Both the position numbers and the translations under genes were made by a program. From assembly GCA_005408345.1 (NCBI GenBank), contig SEMN01000491.1:186001-250000 (forward strand): 64,000 bases of DNA, written 5' to 3'. How positions within the stretch are numbered: the stretch's first letter is position 1; every line of letters begins with the position of its first letter. Positions 1 through 12,338 of this stretch are shown piece after piece. A model generated the notes under the pieces. It ran no database searches and had not been told where the DNA came from. It saw only the letters and a list, made by a program, of their open reading frames with translations. The DNA is from Macquaria australasica. Taxonomy: Eukaryota > Chordata > Actinopteri > Centrarchiformes > Percichthyidae.

Positions 1-240
1 GAGTCAGATGTTATGGATTGAAGTAAATCGTTTGCAAATAAAGGTTACGAGTTGTCTTTATAATGGGAGATTGCAGGGACAACGATCATTCATTGGTCAT
101 GCTTTGCATTGTGATCTGGACTGTTTTTGCCTTGTAGACACTGTCAATGATTCTAAATTGGAGGAGTCACTGATCTGAGAAACAATGTGACAATGTGACT
201 TCTAGTCAAGTGTTGTTGGGGAGGCCCTCTGAGTCCACCA

Positions 241-720
241 CTTCAATTCAATTCAATTCAGTTTTTATTTATATAGCGCCATATCATAACAAAGTTATCT
301 CAGGGCACGTTTTCGAATAGAGCAAGTCTAGACCGACTCTTTATATTTACAGAGACCCAACAGTTCCCACCATGAGCAAGCACTATGCGACAGTGGCAAG
401 GAAAAACTCCCTTTTAATAGGTAGAAACCTCGAGCAGAACCAGGCTCAAGGTGGGCGGTCATCTGCCTCGACCGGTTGGGTTGAAGGGGGAGGGGGGCGA
501 GCGGGAGAGAGAGAGCAGGAGGAAAGAGAACATACAGCAGCTCAATACAGCATAGATATGGTAATGGCATTGATGTTAACACCAACAGAAACAACACTAA
601 GAGCAACACTATAATAGCAATACTAATAACAAGAGCAACAACAGCAACAGCAGCAGCGAGTGCAGAGCAGGAGCACGGGGGCAGCTTCAAGAGAAGGTAA
701 ATTATTACAATGGTATTTAA
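241..720. repeat. Dispersed teleost repeat, probably a non-autonomous element
   Basis: The block opens with tandem CAATT words followed by TTTTTATTTATATAGCGCC and continues into a stretch I recognise as a common teleost interspersed repeat (wording like 'gagcagaaccaggctcaagg' near 433). Reading frames across it are low-complexity and overlap on both strands, so I do not regard them as genes. Its class (DNA transposon derivative or SINE-like) cannot be settled from one copy. Boundaries are approximate. Confidence 0.5.
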
Positions 721-1175
721 CACACAACTGTTTGTTTGTTTAAATGTATGTTCTCACTTTGATTAGGTCTGTAGTGCACTAGATGAAGGCGAGCCCTCTG
801 AACACCTGGTGCAATTCTTTAGAGAAACACTGAACCTACAAGCCCTGTGGACTCTAGGACTCCATGGTATGACATGGTATGATGTTGGTGTTGAATTAAC
901 CTCCCTCAGAGGTCATATTGTACATGGAAAAATACTCCTACCTTTTACAATGACACTTATCAAAGATCTTCCCAATTGTCCATTAAATATAGGGATATAC
1001 TGTAGCACAACATGGGACCTTTCAATTTGTTAGTCATTTATGGTAACTAGTGGTACGTGATAAATGTATCCTGACAGATACTAAATACCTGTCTCAGGTT
1101 TATTTCTGCTATTGCATCTGAAAAGGTAAAACTGAAATGTAGAAAATATAGAAAAACTGTTGCAACAAATGCAAG

Positions 1176-2523
1176 GTGGGATGCATGAATGCTGGACGCA
1201 TAATGAAGGAAACTAAAGTATTACCAGTTGCCTTACAGAACCTCAAAGTGTGGAGCACAACCATTTTCAAAACTGTTTTGTGGTTACCACCTACAACACA
1301 GAACCCATTGGCTGATTGTCCAGTAAGTGATATTGCAATTATGATGTGGCATTCCTCTGGTACATGCACATCACAGGTAATGCAAATTCTCTGTTTAAAG
1401 GCAGAAATCTGTGACCATGATTTTGTCAAGAGTGACATGTCATGGAGTTATCTTTTATTGTTATTCCTCTTGTGTTTTTGAATGTGTCTTGTTTGGCTGT
1501 GATGTAGACATGTACTGCAGGCTAAGCCCTCTATGAATATTGGGAGTTGCAGAGTATGAAGCCAAAGCAAAGAAAACTTTACTTCTTGATTCACTTGGTT
1601 CATTCTACCATATGGGATACATGACCACATACAGGACTTATACGAGATAATGTTAAACAGTTCTCTGTGTTGTACTTTGCTGTACAGCAGTTCCGTTTAA
1701 GTCATCCAGTGGTTCTTTTCTTTTAATCCCAAGCGTACATGGTTTATGTGAACTAATGTTAAACTCCTTGTGTTCTACTTTGCTGTATGGCAGATACAGT
1801 GATTCTGTTCTACTAGTCCCCTTTTATGTTTGATCCTCTGAGAATAATGGCGGCACTACTAGCAATCGGTATCTATCCTATGATATACAACATTGAGTGC
1901 TGTTGTGTCACTGCATGTACATTCGCCAACATGGACTTCATTATTCTCATTATGTCTTTTTTGTTTCTTTTTGTTGTTTAAACCACTTTAAGTTGAAATA
2001 CTGATTGGTGCATTCTACTGGTCTTAGGACACCTTAGATTCTATGTAACAGTACTGACACATGTACAGTAATTTAAATGTACAGTCTTTCTTTCAAGGGA
2101 ATCCCAATGCAGACGTCTACCAGCAACTGTGGAGTGTTCGTACTCATGGTACGAGTACATAACACATTTACATCTATTATCCCTCGACAGCATGAACATT
2201 TGCTAACATTACAATATCACAGATATGAGATACAATGTATAAATGTTGGAGCATTCTTTCGTTTACAGTATGCGCTCCATTGGGCAACCTTTGAGTTCAC
2301 TGAAGTTTGTTTTCAGAATCCATGTTGTTCGGTCTCATTCTGCTCTTTATTGGAATGTTGGTTTACTTTTTGTAATAAAAAGGTAATAAGTCTTTTGTGA
2401 ATGTATAGATGAACAGGAATGTACAGGAATTACCATGTAACTTGCTTTTTTCATATCGCAGACCAACATGATGAACATCAGAATGTGGTGGTGAACTGTA
2501 CTAATGGACAACTTCCACACAGA
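1176..2523 (+). pseudogene. Broken, intron-containing Ulp1/SENP-like (C48) cysteine peptidase fragment
   Basis: Three short exon-like pieces read as the C-terminal half of a Ulp1-type SUMO-protease fold. Exon 2098-2148 follows a TTTCTTTCAAG acceptor, reads GIPMQTSTSNCGVFVLM and ends at a GTACGAG donor; QxxxxxCGVF is the catalytic-cysteine motif of the family. Exon 2269-2304 (YALHWATFEFTE) follows TTTACAG and ends before GTTTGT. Exon 2462-2523 follows ATCGCAG, reads TNMMNIRMWW, then a TGA stop where the family usually has Cys, then TVLMDNFHT, and ends before GTGAGT. The phases are compatible. Upstream, HWLIV at 1306-1320 just before GTAAGT (1323) may be the catalytic-His strand, and KVLPVALQ (about 1215-1240) may be the preceding strand, but in another frame. 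The in-frame stop and missing parts make it a pseudogene. Ulp1 domains are carried by some fish DNA transposons (for example the KDZ/Zisupton group), so a transposon origin is likely but not shown. Confidence 0.5.
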
Positions 2524-4595
2524 GTGAGTTTTTCTCTTTTATTAAATCATATTGCAACTTAAATATGAGTAATTGTGCTAGTGTGCTACAATTCAGTCAT
2601 TCTGATGCAAGCATGCATAATCACTTTGTTGGGTGCTTTAGACTGGCACTAACTGATCAGTCCTCTCGTAAGAGAAAGAGGAGCAACATGGATATCACAG
2701 ACAATAATTGTTTGCTCATCTTTGTAATGGGTGTGACATTAGGTTAGGTTATTCTTTATTGTCAGGCATGATCTGAAATGTGATTTACGTCACTTTGCCA
2801 CTGAGTTTATAAAACGGAATGTACGTGACACAATTTTACACAATAATACAAGTAATAATACAAGACTGTTGGGAAAATAATAATACAAGACTGTTGGGAA
2901 AAGGACACTCAATGGGCTGTACAATCCAAAGACTATTCTGCACTTATTGAAATATGTCTGCTGATTCCCCCGCTCTTGTGTTCTAAGAAGCTGCAGTTGT
3001 TAAAGACATGCGCACTGCCATGCAGTATACTGAGGACAACCGGTCGACGTTGCTGGGTGGTGTGAAAGGGCCAAAATTGCTCACTCTAAAGGAAGAGGAC
3101 CAGCAAAGAGTATTGATGGCAACCAGGGAGCTGGATCTGAAGGCCATGGAATTCCTCCTCTTTTCCTTCAATCTGACATGGAATACTACATGAAGGTCAG
3201 CACTGATCAGCAAGGCCTTCAGCTCAGTGCAGAACTGACCACACACACAGAGAGGCTCGGACACAGAGGCATGCTTCTCCACTAATATACACTTGTAAAT
3301 GAAAAATAGTTCCTTCTACTAACCTACACAAACATAGTACCATCTCTGACCATCGATAACGCTATTGTCTCTCCTTCATCACTTGCCTGCAACCTCTGAA
3401 TCAACAAGATGGTCAAGATCTTTTTTCCACCTCTGCAACATCGCCACATGGACTACTGCAACACCCTCACCAGACTCGATGCAAAAACTGCTACAACTAG
3501 TTCACAACTCTGTTTGCTGCCTGCACCAGATACGATGAGCATAACTCATGTCCTCCATAACTGCCCCCCCCTTCTCCGTCTATGCCACCAAACTGTGGAT
3601 CACCCTCTCCTGACTAAAAACCTTGCTTTACCCAGGCCTACTACCCAACCCCATAGCCCTGTCCCCCTACATTCCCCACCTATGCCAGCCTCTCTCTCTC
3701 TACTTTACAGGTTTTTTCCCCTCTATAATTTCAAACTGTGTTGTTGATTTTATGTAGTGTTTCATTATTTTATAGTCACAGTAGCCTATATTATGTATAT
3801 TATGTAAAATGTCTTTTTGGTCTCTTGAAAAGTGCTAAATAAATCAATAGTGGTATTGGTGTTTGTGTAGACCTGCTATGCAATTGTCTTTTCTACTTTT
3901 ATGTTTTACAAAAAAAAGAGCCTTATTAAAATCCCTCTCACACTCATCGTCCTTCAAAGGGGGGAGCTGGGACAAACCTGTAAAAAGCTTACAAGGGGTT
4001 TGAACTGACGTGCTATGTAATTGTTTGTAGGTCTAGTTTTACTCCTGGCAGATACAAGGTGCAAGTTTCTCTCTCCACCCAAACTCAACACAGCGTCATT
4101 TGTGAAACTTTATTAGATAGTGTTCATGTGGTTGAACTAAACACTGCATTGGCATTGGGCTTACATTAACAGGCTTAATCATTGACACCAACCCTGTCAC
4201 ACATTAGTAGTTTGTCTGGATGAAAACACAGCAGTAAAAATGACTGGAACCCTATGGAAGATGAGTAGCAGCACAGTTTTTTGGCAAAAACAAGCATTTT
4301 TAGTGGACAAACTTTGCATGGGCACAAATGCCCGTAAGGATTATGTTGCAGCCATTGGCGTTCTCAAGTTTCATGTCCTCTGACTGAAATATAAATATAA
4401 ACTATGCAGCAATACAGTCATTATTGAAAGTATTTACATCATAAAAAGCCACATATTGCTTTAAATCATTCAGGATGCAAGTAAACTGTGTGTGTGTGTG
4501 TGTGTGTGCGTGGGAGAGAGAGATACTGTGATGTCCTGTGCTGTTTGGTTCAGAGCAGCAGTCAGTCTGATAATAGAGTTTGAGAAGTATAGATT

Positions 4596-4640
<45 letters not shown>

Positions 4641-5326
4641 GTGTGTGTGTGAGTGTGTGTGTGTATGTACGTGCGTGCGTGCGGTAATAGTGGATTAGCA
4701 CAACCAGGTGACAGGGCCTGTAATTACAGCCAGTGAGACCAGACAGCCTGTCTTCTCCCTGCAAATGAAAGACAGGAGAGAAGAGAGGAGACAAATACAC
4801 GCACCCACTGGCCCAATGGATGTGTTTGTGCGCTCAAACAAAGCTAATTAAAAAAACTCAAATCAGTGAATGGAAAGTTTCTGATAGTTGACATTGCCTT
4901 CGCATGGAACCAAAGTGTAACCAGGACGTCTGCTACCGAAATAATAAAAAAAACTTAGTGTTCATTAATCACATTGACATTCGTAATAACACAAATTACT
5001 TTATATCCTCAAACTCAAGTACATTCAGAAATAAAACATGCCTTTACAAGCGAAATTAAATCAAAAAGGAGCAAACCTCAAATAAAAGGTTCTCCTTTCT
5101 TTACATTTGTTTCTTTGATATTCTGCTAGTTTCTTTGTTGCGGTTGCTTGTGGTTGAGAACTATTGCTATTGCAAGCATGCAACAATGCAGTACTCTCCT
5201 GTCGCCAGTTTCACTATATTACATGAATAGACAGTCATCAAGAAACATAGCATTGTGCCAACAAAAGGCAGGGAAGAAGAGTGATAGCTAGAATACATGG
5301 ATGTAAACAATGCAGGTTTTAAAATA
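2524..5326. other. Non-coding stretch with two (GT)n microsatellites
   Basis: No coding region is supported here. The frame at 3008-3193 (reading LLTLKEEDQQRVLMATRELD in part) has a protein-like composition but no recognised motif, and could be another decayed transposon exon. (GT)n tracts lie at 4487-4508 and 4599-4681, the second interrupted by GCGTGTG and GAGTGTG. The 3409-3747 frame is Pro/His-rich and looks incidental. Confidence 0.5.
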
Positions 5327-5361
5327 CTATATATATCTATATATATATATATATATAGATA
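5327..5361. repeat. (TA)n microsatellite at the 3' end of the minus-strand LINE
   Basis: Alternating TA with one C and one G interruption. It abuts the 3' end of the LINE read on the minus strand and may derive from that element's tail. Confidence 0.7.
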
Positions 5362-5379
5362 TATATAGTATTTTTAGTA

Positions 5380-6740
5380 TATATGTACGATGGAGTGCGG
5401 AGGATGAGGTGGAGTTGAGGAGTCTCACAGCCTGAGGAAAGAAGCTGCTCTGTAGTCTGGTGGTACGACAGTGGATACTTCTGTATAGCTTGCCAGACAG
5501 CAGCAGGGTGAATAGGCTGTGGCTGGGGTGGGTGTTGTCTTTTAGTATCCTTTGGGCTCTGTGCAGACACCTCAGCTCTCTGATATCACTGATGCTTGGT
5601 AGATAGGTACCAATGTTCTGGGTGGTTTGAATCACATGCTACAGAGCCCTCCTGTCCTGGGCCATGCACATCCCATGCCAGTTTGTTATGTTTCCAGTCA
5701 GGATGCTTTCTATTGCTCCTCTGTAAAAGTTAACAAGAACTTGGCACGAGAATTTTGCCTTCTTAAGTTTCCTTAAGAAGTACTACTTTCTTTACCAAGG
5801 AGGATATGTGAGATGTCCATGACAGGCCCTCTGTGGTGCTGATTCCCAGGAACCTAACACAGTTCACCCGCTCCATCTCAGCTCCACAGATGTAGACAGG
5901 AGTGTGTGTCTTTGCCTCCTTTTTCCTAAAATCAACAATCAGCTCCTTTGTTTTGCTAATGTTGAGCAGTAGGTTGTTCTCTGTGCACCACCCACCACAG
6001 GTTGTTTATTTTCTCCCAATATGAATTCTCATCGTTGTTTGTTATCCGGCTGATGATGGTGGTGTTGTTCACAACAGAGTTCTCTCCATGTCAGGGGTTG
6101 CAGATCCCTTTGGGGTGAACAAGAGGGGGGTGAGCACACAGCCCTGGGGGCCTTCGGTGCAGAGTGGAGGTGTAACCACCAATCCGAACTGTCTGGGGTC
6201 TGTTTGTGAGGAAGTCTAATCCAGTTGCAGAGTGTAGTACTGATGCCCAAAGTGCTGAGCTTGCCAATCAGTTTCATGGGGGCGAGTGTGTTAAATGCTG
6301 AGCTGAAATCAATAAACAGCATTCTGATGTAGGTGCTGCTATTTTCAAGATGTGTGAGGGCTGAGAGGAGGGCAGTGGACATAGCATCCATAGCGGATCT
6401 GTTGGCTCGGAATGCAAACTGGTGAGGGTCCAGGCTGGCTGGGATGTTATCACACATGTCCTGATATAAAAGCTGATAAAAGATGTCACAGTGTCAGTGA
6501 ATTCATTTAAGTCTGTAGCTGCAGCCTCGAAAACACTCATCATCAGTGCAGTCAAAGCAGGCCTGTAATTCCAGCTTTGCCTCGTTGGTCCATCTCCTTA
6601 CAGTCTTGACCACAGGCTTTGCAGATTTTAGTTCCTGCCTGTAATTTAGAAGAAGATGAACCAGACAGTGATCAGAGAGTCCAAGAGTTGCACGGGTACA
6701 GCGCATTAAGCATCCTTTGATATGGTGTAGCAATGGTACA
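5380..6740 (-). mobile_element. Decayed non-LTR retrotransposon (jockey/CR1-like LINE) with an internal deletion
   Basis: Read on the minus strand, 6740 to about 6500 gives the end of the endonuclease and linker (LGLSDHCLVHLLLNYRQELK, then VKTVRRWTNEAKLELQACFD). From about 6457 to 6030 comes the N-terminal half of the reverse transcriptase (LDPHQFAFRANRS, MLFIDFSSAFNTL, STLGISTTLCNWI). From about 6000 to 5640 the frame is broken repeatedly, but pieces such as CSTLAKQRS and the IYQASVISES region still follow the family order. 5635-5380 gives the C-terminus (RCLHRAQRILKD, LYRSIHCRTTRLQSSFFPQAVRLLNS). The segment between VTSFISF and the DPHQF start is missing, so part of the linker is deleted, and the YADD region is frameshifted. 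The family is common in teleosts; I cannot assign the exact clade. Confidence 0.75.
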
Positions 6741-9700
6741 GTGTGTTTTTATCCCTGGTGGGACACTTAATGTGCTGTATTTTGGCAGTTCATGGCTGAG
6801 GTTTGCTCCGTGGACGTTATCTGGTCAGCCAGGTGTTGTAACGCCTCACTATTACTGGCTAACACAGAATAAAGGGAGAAAACTTGTGTGTGTGAATAAA
6901 ATGGTTTACAGTCAATGAAATTGGTCTCTAAGTGAGCAGTGCATGTTATCCTTAACACTGTGACATCTGCACACCAATTTTGATTTGGAGTCCAAAAAAA
7001 GTTGGAAACCACTCTGTTAAAGGAACACACACATTTTGGAAAAAAACATACTGGTATGTTTGCACATCAGATGGAAAGATCTGATGTGCATTCAGTACAG
7101 ATATAGTAGGCCCAGGAGGTGCTAGCATAGCATAAAGATTTTACGCAGGGGGAAACTGTTAGCCTAGCTCAGTCAATAGAGAAAAATACAGTAGCCAAAA
7201 ACTCCATGGCTGTTTCTTGTTACATGGTGTCCTTTGTTTAATTAATGTGTTAAAATAGAAAAGTGATAGAGCTAGACTAACCATTCCCCTCTGCTACCAG
7301 TCTTTTTGTCCCGCTAGGCTAGCCAGATCTGGCCAATCCTGGATATGTCTAGTCAGATCCAGGACCTCTGGATAGTGATAAAACTGATATTTATCTTCTG
7401 ACATATATTCTAGAATTTTGTGTTTCTTTAAATAGATTACAGACAGATGGTTGAACTGCAAACACAAACACAAAGTCAGGCCTGCTGCAACTACTGGGTG
7501 AGTTCAGGCAGTTCAAACTATGTTTTTCCAGAACCTTGCTCGAGAGTTAAGAGATGTGTTATGCGGATATAATCTTCCAAAACATTGATGTTTCTGAGGT
7601 GGCAACAAAATCAAAACTCAATGTACCTTAGGCGTTTTGGACTGAACCTCTTATCTGCATTTTTAAAGTATCTTTTACATTCCTAATAGATTTATAGAGT
7701 AGACTTAGTTTTGCTGAAGACTGTATGTGAAGCTGGCAGAAATGCAATTGTATTTGTTGATGCTGTTTTCTGTCATCAGACTGTTAGAGCTGACATTCTG
7801 TCCTCTCTGCTCTGACAGCACTGAAAGGGACAATTATTTTATTGCCTGCACCCGTCTTCATTCTTTCTCAGTGTCTGTGTAGAAGTCCCAGAAGACCATC
7901 TCCTCCTCCTGTCAAGAAATAACAGCCTCAGAAAATGGGATTCTTATACCTCTGTGTATTGTTTCGACTCATTATTCACCTAAAGCTGTGTTTAGAAAGA
8001 TTATTTATGGTCATATTTGCTGGCACCATTGTAGTATGTATGAATAGGTCATGTCCAAGCTCATGAACCTTGAACTGAATGTGGAACAGTTCTGCATCCC
8101 ATGCACACTCTCATGTACTAAATTTGATGTTATGTTGTAAAATATTTTTCTTTATTTGGCATGTGTGAAGATCTCTTACACATAAAGTATTTTCCCTATA
8201 AAAGCGATACAACCTAGCCTCTGGCAGCCATATTGGAGGCACTCAGCTCTTGGCAACAGCAGTTTACAACAATGGAGGGCGTTTCTAAAAATAAAACCTG
8301 GGCAGTTCTACAAGCCTGAAGAGACATGACTCATTTCTGTACCATATTTGACTGGAAACAGATCATTTTGTATTCATTCATGGTCCTAATCTGCTTACCA
8401 TCAGCTTTGTTGTAAACAAGCAATGATTAGCACTCTAGTACAAGTAAAGCTAATATATGTGCTGGCTACTAAATGCCACACAGCCTTAAAAGATTAGTTT
8501 TTTTCAACCTGGTTTTAGTTTTGGTCATATTCCTGTCCATTATAAGTAAGATCTAAAGATCTATCTTCAGACACAGCTTTACAACTGAGCCCGGGTAGCA
8601 ACATACGCAACCAGACAACTTGATGAGTTTTAAAAAAGATTACTTTTTTTTTTATCTTGTGCGAACAAAATGTTATGTTGTGAGCACAAGATATATTTCT
8701 TGTTGGGGCAAGGTCATTCAGAAATTCTTCTCTACCAGGCAGCTTTCCTAACTAGAGCCCATGTACCTTTTTCATTTAACTTAACCATACCATGGTTGCC
8801 ATGAACACATTTTGTAGAAAGTAGGACTTTTAAAAACTGGACCTTAAAAAATTGTTGACATTGAATGGAATCCAGGGTTCAAATAAACATTCTTGTCTGG
8901 CAATAGGGATGCAATTTTAGATGGCCACAGCCAGATCCAAATGGCAATAGGTTTTGCTTTCACCTGGGAATGTCATACACTAAAATTGTATGATATCCCA
9001 AGAAAAACAACAGCATCAGGCTTTTGTTTGGATGCCTAAAAAACACATTTACATTTAACTGACAAAGCGACCATGTAATTATGAGTCTTGTCTGTCAGGA
9101 GAAAAGGCAAAACTAGCGTGACATTGTTAAGGACCCACAAAACTAAATTATGTTGGTTTCATTTAACCATGACTATTAACCATCTATCTCTTCTATCTGG
9201 ATATTTGGAAAGATAGTTCGACAAAAAACTCTCAACTTACTAGCTTTTATTCGACTTAAGACCAGAATGGACACCGCTATATCAAAAGCAAACAGCAGAA
9301 GCATTCCAGTGAGACTCCCTTGCGTAGCTGGATTGTTGTGCCATTGTTCATTCTGAACACTACCTCATGCAAACTATTCACTCAATCATTCAACACTTAA
9401 AGATCTCTGCTGGTACAGAAACCCCTGTTTGTCATCACATGATCGAAGTTCCATCACATGATGACACCTGAGCAATCTCCATGATAACTGAACAAACTCC
9501 ATCTTTTGATAAAGACCAGAAAAAAGCAAGTAAGTGGACTTGAATTAAGATTTCTTTTTTTGGTCAATCTACTGTTTCCAAGGTCAAGAATGCACTGTCA
9601 CTCTCAAAATGAAAAAGAAAGCCAATGATGATGAAAATAAGAGGTTGAAAAAAAACAAGCAAACAACCTGTACCAATGGTAATGACCTGTGTGTGTGTGT

Positions 9701-11786
9701 GTGTGTGTGTGTGTCAGGATCATTTATTGGCCTTGTTCACATGCAGTCAAGATTAAATTGGTTCAGTGCAATTCAGTGCAATAAAAATGAATAGAAAGGT
9801 AGAGGGAGCCTGTCATCACAGCTACAGTCGGTGCAGGGAAATGGAAATGAAATCAATTATTACTCCTAATACAATGAATCATTTTCACATTATTTCTATT
9901 GTGTAGTGATACATAAGCATGCACACTCACACACACTTAGAGTACATGCATACAATTCTGTGGTAGCTGTGGAATAATTATAGAGGGATCAATGTAATGT
10001 TCTGCCTTCCTGCTGTCAGCCATTACGGGCCTAATAAAGACACAGAGAAAATTAACATAATGAACTAGGCTCCGGGCTTTGTACACACACACACACTCAT
10101 GAGATCGAGCTAAACATTAACAAACACACACACACGCACACCATCATCCACAGCTAACAGCTTGAGTGTGTGGGCACGTTGTGTGTTTGTATGTCTAAAC
10201 TGTCAATATACAACTATCTGTTTTATGCAAAGTCAGCACACACACACAAAGTGCAGAGCCAGAGTTGTGTCTATGATTTCAGTCATTTTGACTCCAGCCT
10301 ACACAAGGGTAAAACATTCATTATATGACTTGGCGTCTCTCTCAGACACACACACACACACGGTAATGAATATGATCTCAGAGGGAGATGCGAGCTGTTC
10401 CCCCATGCTGTGTGTGGGGAGTCAGGCTGAGGTTCAATCTCATTACTGTGTCTGCTCTTGTGCAATACACAACAGTCTGCACTGCCAAACACACCGCAAG
10501 AGTGTGTGTGAGTTTAGTGCTCTTTCCCGCTCCAACTCCTTCATCTTTGATTCTCTGACTCTCTGGCTTTCTTACCCTCTCATGCTACAGTAATTATTCT
10601 GCCTGTTATTCCACCATGGAGGTTATCTGTGCTCATTTAAAAAGTATCTTAAAACATTTCTCTTAACAATTACGAAGCCTGCATTATTTTTTATATTAAC
10701 GTTGAATCAAATGACTGTGTGATGTGTTGCACATAGTACTGAAATCACCCAACACTGTAGCTCATTGTTTTGGTTTTTAACCCCCAAACTCTGTTCTCAT
10801 CAACCTTGTTTCCAGGCAGGCAGCTGTTTCCAGTGAAAAGGCTCTGATAAAGCCACTGTCCACTACCTGCTCAGCAGCAAACAGCAGACAGACACAGTTA
10901 GAGACTAGCTGGTGAACATAGTGGAGCATTTAGCAGCTAAAGAGCCAGATATTTCCCTCAGGAGCTGGTGGAGACCAAAAACAGAGCTAACAGAGAGGGA
11001 ATACTGGACTTAGATTCATCAGCTGACACAAACACCACTCTGTGACATGTTTCTTCATTACCATGAACACACACTGTAGTTTATTTTGGCTCAATCCCAC
11101 ACACACCGTCCTGCTGCCCCACATTTGGCAGTGCTGGACTGCATCGATGTAATCGTCCAAGTTATTAGGGGGCAGTGATTGAATCCAAGAGACCCATTTG
11201 GTGCATTTTTTTTGAGTGTGAGGTGTGTTCTGTGGTTTACCTTGCACTGAATGAGCTGGAGGTTTAGATTTCCTTCTGTGGGAGTTTCTACATAATTAGT
11301 TTCTAACTCTTTGAATTTTAGTTCTAGGTTGATTTCATGTGCTATCTCTTTTTTCTTCCTGTAGGATGAATATGAGATTATATTTCCTGGCATTACTGTT
11401 TACAGTGTGGGTTTCTTGAAGTAGGCATATGTCTGGATTTAATTTATTTAAATAATTAAATATTTTATTCCTTTTAGCTTGGGAGCCAATCCCATGTATA
11501 TTCCATCAGGAATTTAAGTGGAGAAATGATTGAGGGTTATTGGTAAGATGCATCCTGGTGAGTACTTGCCTTGAGTTGTCTGTGTGTGTGTGTGTGTGGG
11601 GGGGGGGGAATAACAACAACAAACATACAAATAAACATGTAAACACACGATACAACACATCAAGAAAAACATACACAAAGGGGTGGTTGTGCATATACGG
11701 GTCTGTGTGGAATAGGGTGTGTTATGTGCATGTGCTTTAGGATGGAGAGGGATGGAGGAGGTTTATATCATGTTAATATGGGATGT
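6741..11786. other. Intergenic stretch with old dispersed repeats and microsatellites
   Basis: No gene is supported. Recognisable pieces are a degraded teleost repeat around 7100-7190 (GTGCTAGCATAGCATAAAG...GGGGGAAAC), a repeat around 9240-9550 that shares CGACTTAAGACCAGAATGG with 21360-21390, (GT)12 at 9690-9714, several short CA tracts between 10089 and 10361, and a poly-G run after (GT)n near 11580-11608. Frames such as 10162-10593 are CA/TG-driven and not credible as genes. Confidence 0.5.
10790..11150 (-). repeat. Dispersed repeat family B, inverted copy
   Basis: The reverse complement of this block aligns by eye with two plus-strand blocks elsewhere in the window. One half (CTCCTGAGGGAAATATCTG...CACTATGTTCACCAGCTAG) matches 39860-40010. 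The other half (GGGGCAGCAGGACGGTGT...ACTACAGTGTGTG) matches 60070-60150. It therefore links the two halves of one longer consensus. No coding capacity is visible. Confidence 0.65.
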
Positions 11787-12336
11787 TGTCATGATCCCAA
11801 GGACTGGTGTACACTGTTTTGTTCTGTTTCCTGTTTTATTTTGAAGGTCTGTTCTTGGTTCATGGTTTTGGTTTACTTCCCGTCTTTGTTCTGTTTTCCA
11901 CCAGTTTGATTAGGTTCACCTGTGTCTTGTCTCTCACCTGTTTCTTGTTTCCTCGTTGTCTCTCGTATTTATACCAGCCCCTTTCTTTTGTTCTTTGTCG
12001 AGTCATTGTTGCTGGTGGTTGTGGTTGTGGTTGTGGTTGTGGTTGTGGTTGTGGTTGTGGTTGTGGTTGTGGTTGTGGTTGTGGTTGTGGTTGTGGTTGT
12101 GGTTGTGGTTGGTGGTGGTGTTGTGTGATGTTCCTCGTGATCTTCTCGTGTCGCGTTCCAATCCTGGTGTTCCCCTGCGAGTCAGTTCTCGCTATTGTAA
12201 GTTTTTCCTTGAAGTTAAAATAAACCTTTGGACTCTTCAGCCTCCTCGCCTGCCTGCATCTGTCTGCATTTGGGTCCTCTCCCTGCTTCCCTAATGTCTT
12301 GTCGTGGCAGAGCTGCCTCGAAGGCATTTCTTAACA
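11787..12336 (+). repeat. 5' LTR of the non-autonomous element
   Basis: 550 bp from TGTCATG to TTAACA. It holds a TATA-like GTATTTATACC near 11966-11976, a long GTTGTG hexamer tract, and an AATAAA polyadenylation signal at 12219-12224, consistent with U3-R-U5 order on the plus strand. Compared with the 3' copy, only the last 123 bp are shared. Confidence 0.7.
12008..12113. repeat. (TGGTTG)n hexanucleotide tract inside the 5' LTR
   Basis: About 17 near-perfect hexamers in a row, giving long but meaningless Val-, Cys-Gly- and Trp-Leu-repeat frames on the plus strand and Pro-Gln on the minus strand. The tract lies between the TATA-like box and the AATAAA of the LTR. Confidence 0.9.
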
Positions 12337-12338
12337 GA

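Noticed and set aside
4402..4800. ORFs over (GT)n and (CA)n tracts, here and at 23740-24028, 22563-22951, 37071-37301 and 28379-28760
   Set aside because: The frames are open only because dinucleotide repeats lack stops; they encode Cys-Val or Thr-His runs and have no motif.
11860..12327. Minus-strand Pro-Gln repeat ORF, and Val-, Cys-Gly- and Trp-Leu-repeat ORFs on the plus strand
   Set aside because: All come from the hexamer tract in the LTR read in different frames.
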